Source: Nansenia antarctica
Taxonomy: Eukaryota; Chordata; Actinopteri; Argentiniformes; Microstomatidae
Reading direction: 5' to 3'
Length of the DNA: 64,000 nt
Assembly (NCBI GenBank): GCA_963989245.1
Contig: OZ022345.1
Location: 37,656,800-37,720,799 of the forward strand
Part shown: positions 1 to 9,255 of the stretch, in pieces
Layout of the letters: each line of letters starts with the position of its first letter
Numbering within the stretch: position 1 is the stretch's first letter
The notes under the pieces: model-generated
Seen by the model: the letters and a program-made list of their open reading frames with translations, nothing else
Database searches by the model: none
Told to the model about the DNA's origin: nothing
Translations under genes and position numbers: made by a program

Positions 1-127
1 TCAAATATGCTTATTAGGCATATACGATCAGTTCACGGTTACTTGCCTGGAAGAAATGAAATATAATATAATTAATATAATGTGTGAATAATAACTCAAC
101 ACAGTAATATCCACAGTTCATGGAACA

Positions 128-171
128 CTTAGCGCCCAGTGTTTCGCCCTTTCGGCTCTACGTTGCTGTCG
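128..171 (+). repeat. 44-bp motif shared with 58595-58638
   Basis: This segment, containing TTTCGCCCTTTCGGCTC, recurs at 58595-58638 with a base or two changed and in the same + strand orientation. At both sites it abuts a fragment of the same CACTA-like transposase gene, but the gene runs + here and - at the other site. It may be an element-terminal or breakpoint sequence. Its class is not identified. Confidence 0.6.
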
Positions 172-369
172 TATATGTTCCCATTTTGGAAACACTGAAG
201 AAAAAATGTCAAAACCCAGAACTTGCAGACATGTTCAAGCCCAGGCCCATTCACAAGGAAGGTGTGTATGCAGATTTAAGAGATGCCACCTATTTGAAAG
301 AAAGTCCCCTATTTTCTGTAGAAAAAGATGCCTTGCAGATTCAGCTGTTTTATGACGACTTCGAAACGT
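172..369 (+). pseudogene. CACTA-like transposase, middle fragment
   Basis: The + strand translation (residues such as PELADMFKPRPIHKEGVYAD and YLKESPLFSVEKDALQIQLF) matches about 65 residues of the longer protein fragment on the minus strand at 57453-58328. I recognise this as the large fish family of zinc-finger/transposase-like proteins resembling animal CACTA (EnSpm) transposases; the class is recalled, not searched. The match stops at about 369, where the next bases belong to the C-terminal part of the same gene on the opposite strand. This is a rearranged, non-functional piece. Confidence 0.6.
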
Positions 370-870
370 TTTTTGGCCAATGTCAGTGTAATGTTTTTAA
401 AGCTTTTTAATTGTCTCTTAAAGAAATTATGTTTGGCTTCATAACGCATGCACCACATGTGCAGAATTGGGCCGATGTTCCTTATATTGCGAGGATAATG
501 TAGCCTGAAGTGATGCTTTGGTAAGAGATTGATTGAAGGAAATAACTGCTTGAAGAGTCGATGGTGGTCAATGATTAAATGTTTGAGGTATATGGTCATG
601 CCTTCTGACAGGATTGGTGAAAATATAATGTTGACGATCTGAAGAAGCAAAAGTAGAAGATGCCAGTACTTATCATCTGTCTGTATAAAATCACCAAATA
701 GCAAAGGCATATTGCGTAATAAGCACCAAGACTGTATGGCATTCAACCCCAAATCATTACTTCCATCAAACAACTTCACTCTTGGCGGACGATTTCGCTG
801 TTGATTGTAACCATAGTCAAAAGCATGTATTCTACCAGCCAGTTCAGCATTTAGGAAGTTGTCCTTAACC
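370..870 (-). pseudogene. CACTA-like transposase, C-terminal fragment
   Basis: The minus-strand reading begins near 870 with KDNFLNAELAGRIHAFDYGY and runs to about 370, ending NITLTLAKK. It carries the family's typical C-terminal blocks (AIQSWCLLRNMPLLFGD, INLLPKHHF, LHMWCMRYEAKHNFFKR). It continues almost exactly where the N-terminal fragment at 57190-58600 stops (LVLQY), so the boundary near 870 may be an exon edge. It lies tail-to-tail with the middle fragment at 172-369, so an inversion joined non-adjacent parts of the gene. Confidence 0.6.
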
Positions 871-924
871 CTTAGAGGGCTGGGGCTATTTGAGCCATTT
901 TTGTCATACTTAGGATTTTGACCT

Positions 925-1050
925 CATCGGAGAGGCGGAGAGCCCTGTCCGCGCGCGCAATTTTTTCCCGCATGCACGCGCATGAAACGCGCACGCGCGC
1001 TCAAAACAACGACCTAATTTCAACCAAAACTAGAGGGAGGATGGCAAAAA
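925..1050. repeat. Fragment of hAT-like repeat, inverted copy of 49690-49790
   Basis: A purine/pyrimidine-alternating core (GCGCATGAAACGCGCACGCG) and its flanks match the reverse complement of the right part of the TIR element at 49057-49817. Both copies show the same order of landmarks: CGCG-rich stretch, AAAACAACGAC, TTTTGG, and a GGATGG-type flank. It is a truncated copy, with no terminal repeats or TSD visible here. Confidence 0.55.
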
Positions 1051-1065
1051 AATATATATATATAC

Positions 1066-1165
1066 CGTATTTTCCGCACTATAAGGCGCACCTTCAATGA
1101 ATGGCCTATTTTAGAACTGTTTTCATATACAGGGCGCACCGGATTATAAGTCGCATAGAATAGAA
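1066..1165. repeat. Remnant of ATAAGGCGCAC-type fish MITE
   Basis: The segment opens with CGTATTTTCCGCACTATAAG and contains GCGCACC twice and TTATAAG twice. This signature is widespread in fish genomes as a short DNA-transposon derivative. Only a partial copy is present, and no TSD was found. Confidence 0.5.
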
Positions 1166-1984
1166 TATAGAATATTGCAGTCAAACGTTTGACTGGGGTT
1201 GCGTTACGCCCAAGCTCCACCTACTGCGTTGCGTCACCTCTCCATCGGTGTTGTGTCAACTTCCCGTTGTCCATGCTCCACCTGAGCGTTGTCACCGTCA
1301 ACGTTCTACCTGCTCCACTGTCAAAAATATATATTTTTCCACCTCAAGTATCAGCCGTTCGTCATCCATTTTTGCAACAAGCGTCAAGGACCTGCGGTGA
1401 TTCACAGCTGACTCGCGTGAATAGCAATTCGCAATAGCTGCGACCACGAGATATAGAGTAGTTAGCTACAAGCATTTTCAATCTGCTATTATCTCTATTA
1501 GTGGATTAACCGCTGTGGTTATTTAACAGCTGATAAAAATACATCAAGTAGACTACAAACAGAGCAAAACAATAAAACAACACCAGAAAACAACCAATAG
1601 GCTATACAATTATAACCAACAACCAATATGTGACAGCTCCTGGTAAAACGTGCAACGTAATTTTTCAGTTTTTACAGATTGTAAGCTTTTAAATGATGTC
1701 ATACATTCAAATCAGAGAAAGATTGAACACGACAGGCGTATTTGAATGTTGGTTCACCTCAAACACTGAATGGGAGAAAAGTGACTCTGAACGCAGCCAC
1801 AGCTACGAACGCTGCTAACAAAACACATCGCTACGAAGGTCTAAACTGTATTTTAATAACATGACAACATGCTGGGAGAACATCGACATGCTAAAAACAC
1901 ATAACTACACATAACAAGATGAACACACAGTTCTTGCTTTTGAACACGAGCTAAAACGAAAGTATGTTTACAAGTCAACCCTCC
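1166..1984. other. Gene-free interspersed sequence
   Basis: No convincing coding region is visible. One internal piece near 1673-1745 (ACAGATTGTAAGCTTT followed by AAATGATG) has a diverged counterpart at 42922-42985, so part of this stretch belongs to an old dispersed repeat. The remainder is AT-rich and unrecognised. Confidence 0.4.
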
Positions 1985-2105
1985 CTTACCGGTAGCCTCC
2001 GGCAAACGAGAATAATGAATCCAATACACAAATTATAAGTGTTTAGTGATCGTTAAACTGTTGTTTATTATATCGAGTGGGTACTTTAAAACTTCAAGTT
2101 GAAAG
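1985..2105. repeat. Dispersed repeat, copy 1 (other copy 60185-60300)
   Basis: The run containing GGCAAACGAGAATAATGAAT and GATCGTTAAACTGTTGTTTA is matched at 60185-60300 with few changes. The final part (CGAGTGGGTA then a TT-AAAAC-TTCAAG tract) also resembles sequence downstream of the 220-codon exon at 18035-18065, so the array unit may share ancestry with this repeat. Class not identified. Confidence 0.5.
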
Positions 2106-2687
2106 CACCAAGAAGGACCGCCTCGAAATTCATCGATGTTCATGTCCCGTGCTAGCGCTGTTGCCTTCATTCGAATAGTGACTGTAGAGACGCTTCTACT
2201 TGCGGCTCTCTGTTCAACAACCCACTGTTCGAGTTTGTCCTCTAACTGTGGCCATCTCGCTTTGTTCCCTCGGAAACTCTGTTTAGTCTTCTTTACTTGG
2301 GGTCTTGTGGTGTGGGACTGTGAGTAAGCACATCAGTACCGGTGTTTACTGATTACCGTAATGCTGCAAGCGGTGCGGCTTTGTAGTTTACCAGTCGTAC
2401 TGAAACATTTTGACAGAGCGCCTTGAGCGCCGTGTACAACCAGTATGGATCAACCAATTACCTGGGTTGTCTTCACATAGACCACACAGAACATCAGATT
2501 AACATAACATGTAGCACTAGCCTAGTGACTGATGCTAGGCACCTGCTACCCAGTGTGGAACTAAGGTGCAGAGTTCTAGAATACTCTTAGTTCTAGAGTT
2601 CCAGCACAGCTGCCTTTACTTATGAGAAGACATTTATTTGACCTAACCCAGACTCTCCAATGCACCAATTAGCATGTCTGTATCGTA
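2106..2687. other. No gene seen
   Basis: Only short open stretches without recognisable protein character are present. I see no repeat structure, tRNA or known element here. Confidence 0.4.
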
Positions 2688-2855
2688 CTATTGTGTTGAA
2701 GTGTAATTCCCTAGTTTCATAGAGATGGCATGGTTGTGCAAATGTGTCCCTTTCATCTTCCCATGATGCACCTGTAAGTCACCTGTCTTTGGGAAGCCAC
2801 TTTATGATTAGTGGAGAGGAAACAGGAGTAAAAAACAAATACGACTTGTTTTCAA
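2688..2855. repeat. 168-bp direct repeat, copy 1
   Basis: Nearly identical to 7394-7561, with about one mismatch. This copy lies outside the Gypsy element and the second lies inside the 3.6-kb composite insertion within it. The sequence either side differs completely between the copies. Likely a short dispersed element of unknown class. Confidence 0.7.
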
Positions 2856-3042
2856 AAAGAAATGCATTTATATTTCAAAAGAATCTAGGAACATAATATG
2901 GAAAACCATACACTGGAAACAAGTGGGTTTGAACTTCCAATGATGGCCTCATGCTCTAAATTGATGACTGGGTTGAATGCAGCCACAACTGAAGAACCTA
3001 TACAAAGCAGGTACAAATGGTTATTGCAACAAAAGCTGGTTA

Positions 3043-3047
3043 TACCT
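3043..3047. repeat. Gypsy target-site duplication, left
   Basis: TACCT lies directly left of the 3' LTR. The same five bases lie directly right of the 5' LTR at 14145-14149. A 5-bp TSD fits Gypsy-type integration. Confidence 0.85.
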
Positions 3048-3313
3048 TGTAAAGTTTTGAAATAACTCATCCAACACAGTGATCTCAGTTTGAGTCTTTA
3101 GTGAACGTTTCCAGGCTTACATGACAATTCCTGCTATCATGGCTAAATTAGCATCACAACTAAACAACTCGCGCTGCTTCTCTCTATATCATAACAAGTG
3201 TGTCTTGCTCTAGAGGAGTAAAACATATAGCGCCCTCTGTAGGTCGGAACTAAACATTATCAACTCAGTGAATAGAATGAACATAATGTCGACTGTGAAC
3301 CATAGACATTACA
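3048..3313 (-). repeat. Gypsy 3' LTR (266 bp)
   Basis: Read on the minus strand it starts TGTAATGTCTATGG and ends AAACTTTACA, the TG...CA form expected of an LTR. It matches 13927-14144 throughout, except for a 53-bp segment present only here and a 5-bp segment present only in the 5' LTR. Confidence 0.9.
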
Positions 3314-3330
3314 ACCCTCCTTTCCTTACA
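3314..3330 (-). promoter_or_regulatory. Polypurine tract
   Basis: On the minus strand, AAGGAAAGGAGGGT lies immediately upstream of the 3' LTR. This is the standard position and composition of the primer for plus-strand DNA synthesis. Confidence 0.8.
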
Positions 3331-3396
3331 TTTCTTTTCTTTAACAATAACTATACATCACTTGAACTCAACAATGTATTTTTAACATAGTGCACA

Positions 3397-3984
3397 TTAT
3401 TCAAAATCAGTGAGGTATGACGGTGGTCTTCTGCTTTCCCTAACTGGGTACCTGTGAACAGGTGACTGTGGTCTAGGGTTGTCAGGGCGTAAGAGTTCAG
3501 CTGTTTGCTGAGGATTTATTTCAGTCCAGTCCATCACATCTTGCATGTCAACTGATTGAGAGTGGTGATCGTCAACCTTAGGTAGAGTCTTGAAGTGGGA
3601 TGAGTTTCTGGTGATCATATGATTGTTGTTTTTGGCTGTCACCATGGAGCCTTTGATCGCGATGATCTTGTATGGGTGGGGATTGTAAGCTGAGCACAGC
3701 TTCCCTTCCTTCTTTTGACGACAGAGAACCCTATCACCAACCTTCAGAGCCAAAGGAGCCACATGGCGCCTCTTTTCCGCATTGTGTTTCATCCTGTGCT
3801 TTGCCATCGCATCTGCTCGTCGTAGTTTTGCATCAGTCTGGGACTGACAGGGGAGAGGGGGCGCAGGTAGCTTGATCCGTAGGGGCCCACCAAACAGCAC
3901 ATCAGCTGGAGCCATCCCAGTGGAGCAGTGTGGCGTGGCACGGTAGTTCCGTAGAAATGCATACAGAGTTTGGACATTGGACAT
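3397..3984 (-). pseudogene. Gypsy integrase, C-terminal part
   Basis: The reading frame carries the end of the integrase core (LYAFLRNYRATPHCSTG, then PADVLFGG), followed by the small C-terminal fold (LKVGDRVLCRQKK) and a basic tail ending YPVRESRRPPSYLTDFE. It is severed from the core domain at 7640-8018 by the 3994-7622 insertion. The two halves meet in frame across the 9-bp target site. Confidence 0.85.
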
Positions 3985-3993
3985 AAACATAAC
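3985..3993. repeat. 9-bp TSD of composite insertion, left
   Basis: AAACATAAC here is repeated at 7623-7631. Removing one copy and everything between restores the integrase reading frame, which shows this is the target-site duplication. Confidence 0.8.
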
Positions 3994-4258
3994 ACGTTTA
4001 ATTCATAGCGTTAGCCTCATAGGATAATTGCCTACGTCACGCTTCACTTGTGGGTCAGCCGGGCCATCTTTGTATGTAGTGTCAAAAACGCCTATGTCAA
4101 GAGATGACTTGGGCAGATAGTGATTTTGGAATGTAACAAGCATTCTGATAGGCTGATGGCATCATAGGCAATAATGCACAGTGAATCTGTGTCCAAATTA
4201 AGTTAAATGGCTATTTATGATATTCTTCGGATAATCGATGCTCCTGATTTGCAACAGC

Positions 4259-5346
4259 CTATTCATAGCTTTCATGTGACGTCACAGCATAGTGGAAACG
4301 CCCACCTGACGGGCAAAAGGCACTTTTTGCGGGCAAAACCCACTTTTTGCGGGTTAATAACTTTGATTTCCCGTGGGTTACGAAAATAATTCCAACGTGT
4401 CCGGATAGAGTAGAAGACAGGGAATCCAACACTATTTGAATGGAGTCGATCCTCCACTCCTATCACCGTGGACACAGCAAGGAGCGAATTCCCGGATATA
4501 AATATTCGTCCAGCAGCCGGTGAACGCCCAGTTGATCGAGTTTCATATTAAAAGTATATCTTCTCGGGGTGTCAGCGCGGTGGTTAAGTACTCAAAATGA
4601 CCGTATACTGATGGTGAATTTAGCAATAATAGTCTTATGTTTGTACCACCTCCATAACCGGTGTTATTCACGGGAAAAGCCGGTCAAGGAGGCACCCTTT
4701 GCAGGTCAATAACTTTGATTCTCCGGGGGTTAGGAAAATAATTCCAACGTGTCCGGATAGAGTAGAAGACGGGGAATCCAACACAATTTGAATGGAGTCG
4801 ATCCTCCACTCCTATCACCGTGGAAACAGCAAGGAGCGAATTCCCGGGTAGAAATATTCCCTCGCCTCGCTGACAGCGGGAGTTGGGAGTTTCGTCCAGC
4901 AGCCGGTGAACGCCCGGTTGATCGAGTTTCATATTAAAAGTATATCTTCTCGGGGTGTCAGCGCGGTGGTTAAGGGCTCAAAATGACCGTATACTGATGG
5001 TGAATTTAGCAATAATAGTCTTATGTTTGTACCACCTCCATAACCGGTGTTATTCACGGGAAAAGCCGGTCAAGGAGGCACCCTTTGCAGGTCAATAACT
5101 TTGATTCTCCGGGGGTTAGGAAAATAATTCCAACGTGTCCGGATAGAGTAGAAGACAGGGAATCCAACACTATTTGAATGGTGTCAATCCTCCACTCCTA
5201 TCACCGTCGTGTATCTTGATAGTTCTTCATGAGTGAGGTGGTCTAAATAGTAGGCAGCCATGTTGAGCGATGTTGCTATGATACTTTTTGCCCGTCAGTT
5301 TGGTGGTTGCTAGGGAAGAAACCACGTGACTGAAAGCTATGAATAG
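4259..5346. mobile_element. Modular TIR element, copy A (three modules)
   Basis: Begins CTATTCATAGCTTTCA and ends with its inverse (TGAAAGCTATGAATAG). The inside consists of repeated modules of about 384 bp, recognisable by AATAACTTTGATT at 4354, 4709 and 5093. The first module lacks 29 bp. The flanks share AGC, a possible 3-bp TSD. No transposase is present, so it is non-autonomous. The superfamily cannot be assigned from the ends. Short open stretches inside it are not genes. Confidence 0.75.
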
Positions 5347-6109
5347 AGCAAATTGGCCAGAGGCATAACAACCAGAAATTCTTAAGAGCAAAATGTAATT
5401 ATTGAAAATTATTATGATGGGGGAAATTCTTTTAGATTAAGATTGGCCACAGTAGGCATGAATATTTACAAATATTTACAAAAAATGCTTTGGGTAAGTA
5501 CCCCGCCCCCCTCCACCCCTGCCTCCTCAATGGAAGCAATCTAATTTGCTAGCTTTAGGATCCTATTTTCAAATTGAGAAATCATCCTCCAGCCCCCTCC
5601 TAAACTCCCAAGGGTGGAATCCAGGCTGACAATTTTGTTGACCTGTGGTCCACCACCTATGGACCCCTGTTTCTGCCTCAAATTATCCACTTTCTCACCC
5701 TCTTACCTTCAAATAATGCCTTTGCCGGTGTTGTACCGTTTTCCGACTCCCTCTTCGTATTACTTGTAAACTATTACGTGGATGTTATAGCGTACATTGT
5801 TTGTTGCATCTCTAGTGCCATTCTGAAGTTTGCATTGTGATGTGTTTGTCTTACAACTTCAAACCTAAAATATACGATCGCATCGAACTACTTAAATAAG
5901 CGGCATTGAGAAGAAGCAAATTAGGCCTACGCGTTCACGCAAATGGCACTAGTGATAGGTGACACACAATGTACACTATATATTATCGTTGAGCGAACAG
6001 ACCGTCATCGACTGGACAGACAGGAGAGCCTTGCTTGACAAGGTTGCCGCCGGTGTGTATGCCGTTCCATAAAGAAAATGGTTCGCTAGACAGACCTGTA
6101 TTAATAATA
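5347..6109. other. Spacer between the two TIR elements
   Basis: No gene or recognisable element is visible. There is a C-rich patch near 5500 and ordinary AT-rich sequence elsewhere. Confidence 0.4.
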
Positions 6110-6854
6110 ATTCATAGCTTTCATGTGACGTCACAGCATAGTGGAAACGCCCACCTGACGGGCAAAAGGCACTTTTTGCGGGCAAAACCCACGGGCAAAA
6201 CCCACTTTTTGCGGGTTAATAACTTTGATTTCCTGTGGGTTAGGAAAATAATTCCAACGTGTCCGGATAGAGTAGAAGACAGGGAATCCAACACTATTTA
6301 AATGGAGTCGATCCTCCACTCCTATCACCGTGGACACAGCAAGGAGCGAATTCCCGGATATAAATATTCCCTCGCCTCGCTGACAGCGGGAGTTGGGAGT
6401 TTCGTCCAGCAGCCGGTGAACGCCCGGTTGATCGAGTTTCATATTAAAAGTATATCTTCTCAGGGTGTCAGCGCGGTGGTTAAGGGCTCAAAATGACCGT
6501 ATACTGATGGTGAATTTAGCAATAATAGTCTTATGTTTGTACCACCTCCATAACCGGTTCTATTCACGGGAAAAGCCGGTCAAGGAGGCACCCTTTGCAG
6601 GTCAATAACTTTGATTCTCCGGGGGTTAGGAAAATAATTCCAACGTGTCCGGATAGAGTAGAAGACAGGGAATCCAACACTATTTGAATGGTGTCAATCC
6701 TCCACTCCTATCACCGTCGTGTATCTTGATAGTTCTTCATGAGTGAGGTGGTCTAAATAGTAGGCAGCCATGTTGAGCGATGTTGCTATGATACTTTTTG
6801 CCTGTCAGGTTGGTTGTTGCTAGGGAAGAAACCACGTGACTGAAAGCTATGAAT
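6110..6854. mobile_element. Modular TIR element, copy B (two modules)
   Basis: Same ends as copy A, from ATTCATAGCTTTCATGTGAC to the inverse GAAAGCTATGAAT. It has two modules (AATAACTTTGATT near 6222 and 6604) instead of three. The opening part carries an extra short duplication of a GGGCAAAACCCAC motif. The closing about 250 bp is nearly identical to copy A. Confidence 0.75.
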
Positions 6855-7015
6855 AGGCTTGCAATTAGCCTAATTTGTGCATTTTGATTAGCCTAATTGA
6901 TTAGCCTTTCTTTCAATGACATATAGTGTATTTTTGAGTTGACAGCATTTTTTGTGTGGCAATTTATTTTCTGGATGGTTTGAGATTTTCAAAGTAATCA
7001 GGCTTGTCTCCATCT

Positions 7016-7190
7016 ACCTCACTATCACCTTGTACTTCCTGTCTTCTACCTCACTATCACCTTATACCTCCTGTCTTCTACCTCACTATCACCTTATACC
7101 TCCTGTCTTCTACCTCACTATCACCTTGTACCTCCTGTCTTCTACCTCACTATCACCTTGTACCTCCTGTCATCTACCTCACTATCATAC
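7016..7190. repeat. 32-bp minisatellite, 6 copies
   Basis: ACCTCACTATCACCTT begins at 7016, 7048, 7080, 7112, 7144 and 7176, an exact 32-bp period with minor substitutions. Apparent open frames over it are by-products of the period. Confidence 0.9.
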
Positions 7191-7393
7191 TTATCATAAC
7201 CCAAAAACATATGCCCAAAAACCCAGGAGTTTTGTCTAGCCATACATGGTTTTCTGGAAAAAACTGTCAGCCTTGACATTCCGTTCACCCCCAGTCTTTT
7301 TATTTTGGGTGACCCCACAGCATTAAGGGAGGTGACTCCACCACTCGCCAATTGGATCCAGATGCAATGTTAACATAACAATGTTTCATAACT

Positions 7394-7561
7394 CTATTGT
7401 GTTGAAGTGTAATTCCCTAGTTTCATAGAGATGGCATGGTTGTGCAAATGTGTCCCTTTCATCTTCCCATGATGCACCTGTAAGTCACCTGTCTTTGGGA
7501 AGCCACTTTATGATTAGTGGAGAGGAAACAGGAGTAAAAACCAAATACGACTTGTTTTCAA
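7394..7561. repeat. 168-bp direct repeat, copy 2
   Basis: Second copy of the segment at 2688-2855, here within the composite insertion. It ends 61 bp before the insertion's right end. Confidence 0.7.
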
Positions 7562-7604
7562 GACAATGGCACACTGCAATTTGTTATGTTTGTCCAAATG
7601 TCCC

Positions 7605-7622
7605 GAATATCATAAATAGCCA
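7605..7622. repeat. 18-bp inverted repeat with 4208-4225
   Basis: TGGCTATTTATGATATTC at 4208-4225 is present as its exact inverse here, ending at the base before the right 9-bp TSD. It could be a terminal repeat of an element whose left part was later extended or rearranged. Confidence 0.6.
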
Positions 7623-7639
7623 AAACATAACTTTCCATG

Positions 7640-8018
7640 GATGACCTTCAACACGTGTAGCACGTATAGTCTTTTCCAAGGTGCGCATGAATCGTTCTGC
7701 CTCTGCATTGGCCTGAGGCCACAATGGAGTTATCTTCCTGTGTCTGAAACCCAGATATGTTGCAAAGTCTGCAAATTCTGAGCTCTGAAAGGGGGGGCCA
7801 TTATCTGTTTTGACCTGTAGTGGAATTCCCAGAGTAGAGAATATCTTGTCGAGTTTAGGGATAGTGGCTCTGGCTGACGTGGACTGAAGAATCTCCACCT
7901 CTGGGTATCTTGAGTATTCATCAACAACAACCAAGAGATAATCACCAGAGGGGAATGGACCACAGAAATCAACACTAACCTTTTCCCATGGTGACGATGG
8001 CAGCTCAGACATGCAAAG
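7640..8018 (-). pseudogene. Gypsy integrase core
   Basis: The frame reads from CMSELPSSPWEKVSVDFCGP through LVVVDEYSRYPEVE to LQVKTDNGPPFQSSEF and ANAEAERFMRTLEK, ending in HPWK at the insertion point. The catalytic triad of the D,D35E integrase family is visible: D in VDFCGP, D in TDNGPPF, E in AEAERF. Upstream it runs into a 15-bp tandem array instead of the zinc-binding domain, which has been inverted and displaced. Confidence 0.88.
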
Positions 8019-8022
8019 AACT

Positions 8023-8142
8023 ACCCAACACTGTTCTACCCAACACTGTTCTACCCAACACTGTTCTACCCAACACTGTTCCACCCAACACTGTTCTACC
8101 CAACACTGTTCCACCCAACACTGTTCCACCCAACACTGTTCC
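8023..8142. repeat. 15-bp minisatellite at inversion breakpoint, 8 copies
   Basis: ACCCAACACTGTTC starts at 8023, 8038, 8053, 8068, 8083, 8098, 8113 and 8128. The array sits exactly between the integrase core (minus strand) and the inverted zinc-binding segment (plus strand). The WVEQC-type repeat peptide it encodes is not a real protein. Confidence 0.9.
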
Positions 8143-8145
8143 CAC

Positions 8146-8185
8146 TCTACGTGAAGTAATTCGACTCATTAAAGATGACACTTGG
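8146..8185 (+). pseudogene. Gypsy pre-integrase segment, inverted, part 1
   Basis: The + strand frame reads TLREVIRLIKDDTW, the segment between RNase H and the integrase zinc-binding domain. It is cut after TGG by the cdk2ap2 retrocopy and resumes at 9256 (RLLSDKQDF). The last nine bases are the left copy of the retrocopy's TSD. Confidence 0.7.
8177..8185. repeat. TSD of cdk2ap2 retrocopy, left
   Basis: GACACTTGG here is repeated at 9247-9255 directly after the A-rich tail of the retrocopy. Both copies are followed by a GG-T-rich base or two, so the homology extends slightly with one mismatch. Confidence 0.8.
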
Positions 8186-8385
8186 GGGTACTCGGTGCTC
8201 GGCAGAAAGGAAGCTGGTTTGACAGCTCTTCGTGCTGAAAAGGATCCCATATCTCTCCGTAGAAAGCTCTTAGGAGCTCCAACCCACCAGGAAAGCTGTA
8301 TAAACACCGGGTTGACGGGGCGGACTCCGGCGGGGGGGCGGCGGCGTCGTATGGGGGGGAGCTCCGGACCTCTGACCTCGCCACG

Positions 8386-8721
8386 ATGAGCTACAAGCCG
8401 ATCGCCCCCGCCCCGTCCGGCTCCACACACACCCCGCCAGGCTCCAGTGTGCCCTCCCCTTCCCTCCCCTCCTCCTCCAACTTCAGACCAGCCTTCAGTG
8501 ACTTTGGCCCCCCCTCCATGGGCTTCGTACAGCCAGTGAAGGTGTCTCAGGGCTCCACCTACAGCGAGCTGCTGTCGGTCATTGAGGAGATGAGTCGTGA
8601 GATCCGGCCCACGTATGCAGGCAGCAAGAGCGCCATGGAGAGACTAAAGAGAGGTATCATCCATGCCAGGGCCCTGGTCAGGGAGTGTTTGGCCGAGACT
8701 GAGAGAAGCGCTCGCACATAA
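8386..8721 (+). CDS. cdk2ap2: CDK2-associated protein 2, intact retrogene copy
   Basis: The 111-residue product starts MSYKPIAPAPSG and ends AETERSART, matching the vertebrate CDK2AP1/CDK2AP2 family. The N-terminus and the FGPPSMGFVQ block fit CDK2AP2 better than CDK2AP1. The family binds CDK2 and is a subunit of the NuRD chromatin-remodelling complex, acting in the nucleus. The N-terminal third is proline/serine-rich and disordered. The C-terminal half (residues about 60-111: ELLSVIEEM, then EIRPTYAGSKSAMERLKRG and HARALVRECLAE) is the conserved helical domain. Human CDK2AP2 is about 126 residues, so this copy is near full length. The parent gene has several exons and this copy has none. No promoter of its own is evident, so expression is unknown. 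Confidence 0.88.
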   Translation: MSYKPIAPAPSGSTHTPPGSSVPSPSLPSSSNFRPAFSDFGPPSMGFVQPVKVSQGSTYSELLSVIEEMSREIRPTYAGSKSAMERLKRGIIHARALVRECLAETERSART

Positions 8722-8841
8722 CCCCTCCTGTGGATCCTGTCTCTACTCTACATCTCCTCTAACCAGCCTCTCTCTACTCTACATCTACTCTACCCAGCCT
8801 CTCTCCTACTCTCTACTCTACATCTCCTCTACATCCTCCTG

Positions 8842-8874
8842 TGTGTGTGTGTGTGTGTGTGTGGGGGGGGGTGT

Positions 8875-8905
<31 letters not shown>

Positions 8906-8930
8906 GGGGGTGTGTGTGTGTGTGTGTGTG
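8842..8930. repeat. GT/G microsatellite in the retrocopy 3' UTR
   Basis: Runs of GT interrupted by long G tracts lie within the 3' UTR of the cdk2ap2 retrocopy. Overlapping open frames here are an artefact of the repeat. Confidence 0.9.
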
Positions 8931-9255
8931 TTCCACGAACACATCAAGCATCTTGAATACACCCCTGCTTCTCCTCCTCCCCCCACACAAAACCCACTCT
9001 CCCCCCACACTCAACTGCCCGCTCAACCTACGGTACTCTCCCTCCTCCCATTCTGCTTTCAAATGTCAAATAGCTCAGCCTCTTTGTCACCTCCTAGTTA
9101 ATTGAACTAATACCTCCCCCCGACACACACACCTCATGTTAGTATGGCAATTTTGTAAACCCACTTTTTGCAGTTCTGTACTTAAATCTGAATAAAATAA
9201 TGATAGAAAAAGTTTTTGAATCGGAAAAATAAATAAAAAAATAAAAGACACTTGG

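Larger units (their letters stand above)
3994..7622. mobile_element. 3.6-kb composite insertion in Gypsy integrase
   Basis: Flanked by the 9-bp direct repeat AAACATAAC. Inside are two copies of a TIR element (4259-5346 and 6110-6854), a 32-bp minisatellite (7016-7190), a 168-bp repeat shared with 2688-2855, and unrecognised sequence. The right end (7605-7622) is the exact inverse of 4208-4225, but the left end at 3994 shows no matching terminal repeat. No transposase is readable, and the class of the outer element is unknown. Confidence 0.65.
8186..9246 (+). mobile_element. cdk2ap2: Processed retrocopy of cdk2ap2 mRNA
   Basis: This 1.06-kb insertion has the marks of LINE-mediated retroposition: no introns, a 5' UTR-like GC-rich leader, a complete ORF, a long 3' UTR with GT and G runs, an AATAAA motif near 9191, an A-rich 3' end, and a 9-bp TSD (GACACTTGG). 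It landed in the Gypsy integrase region, and the joint was later inverted relative to the rest of the Gypsy. Confidence 0.85.

Noticed and set aside
4684..4932. Repeated short proteins starting MKLDQPGVHRLL
   Set aside because: They occur once per module of the TIR element and match nothing known; treated as chance frames in the repeat.
8023..8142. Protein with repeated WVEQC or LPNTV units
   Set aside because: It is the translation of a 15-bp minisatellite, not a conserved protein.
8841..9105. Cys/Val/Gly-rich open frames
   Set aside because: GT and G microsatellite within the cdk2ap2 3' UTR.
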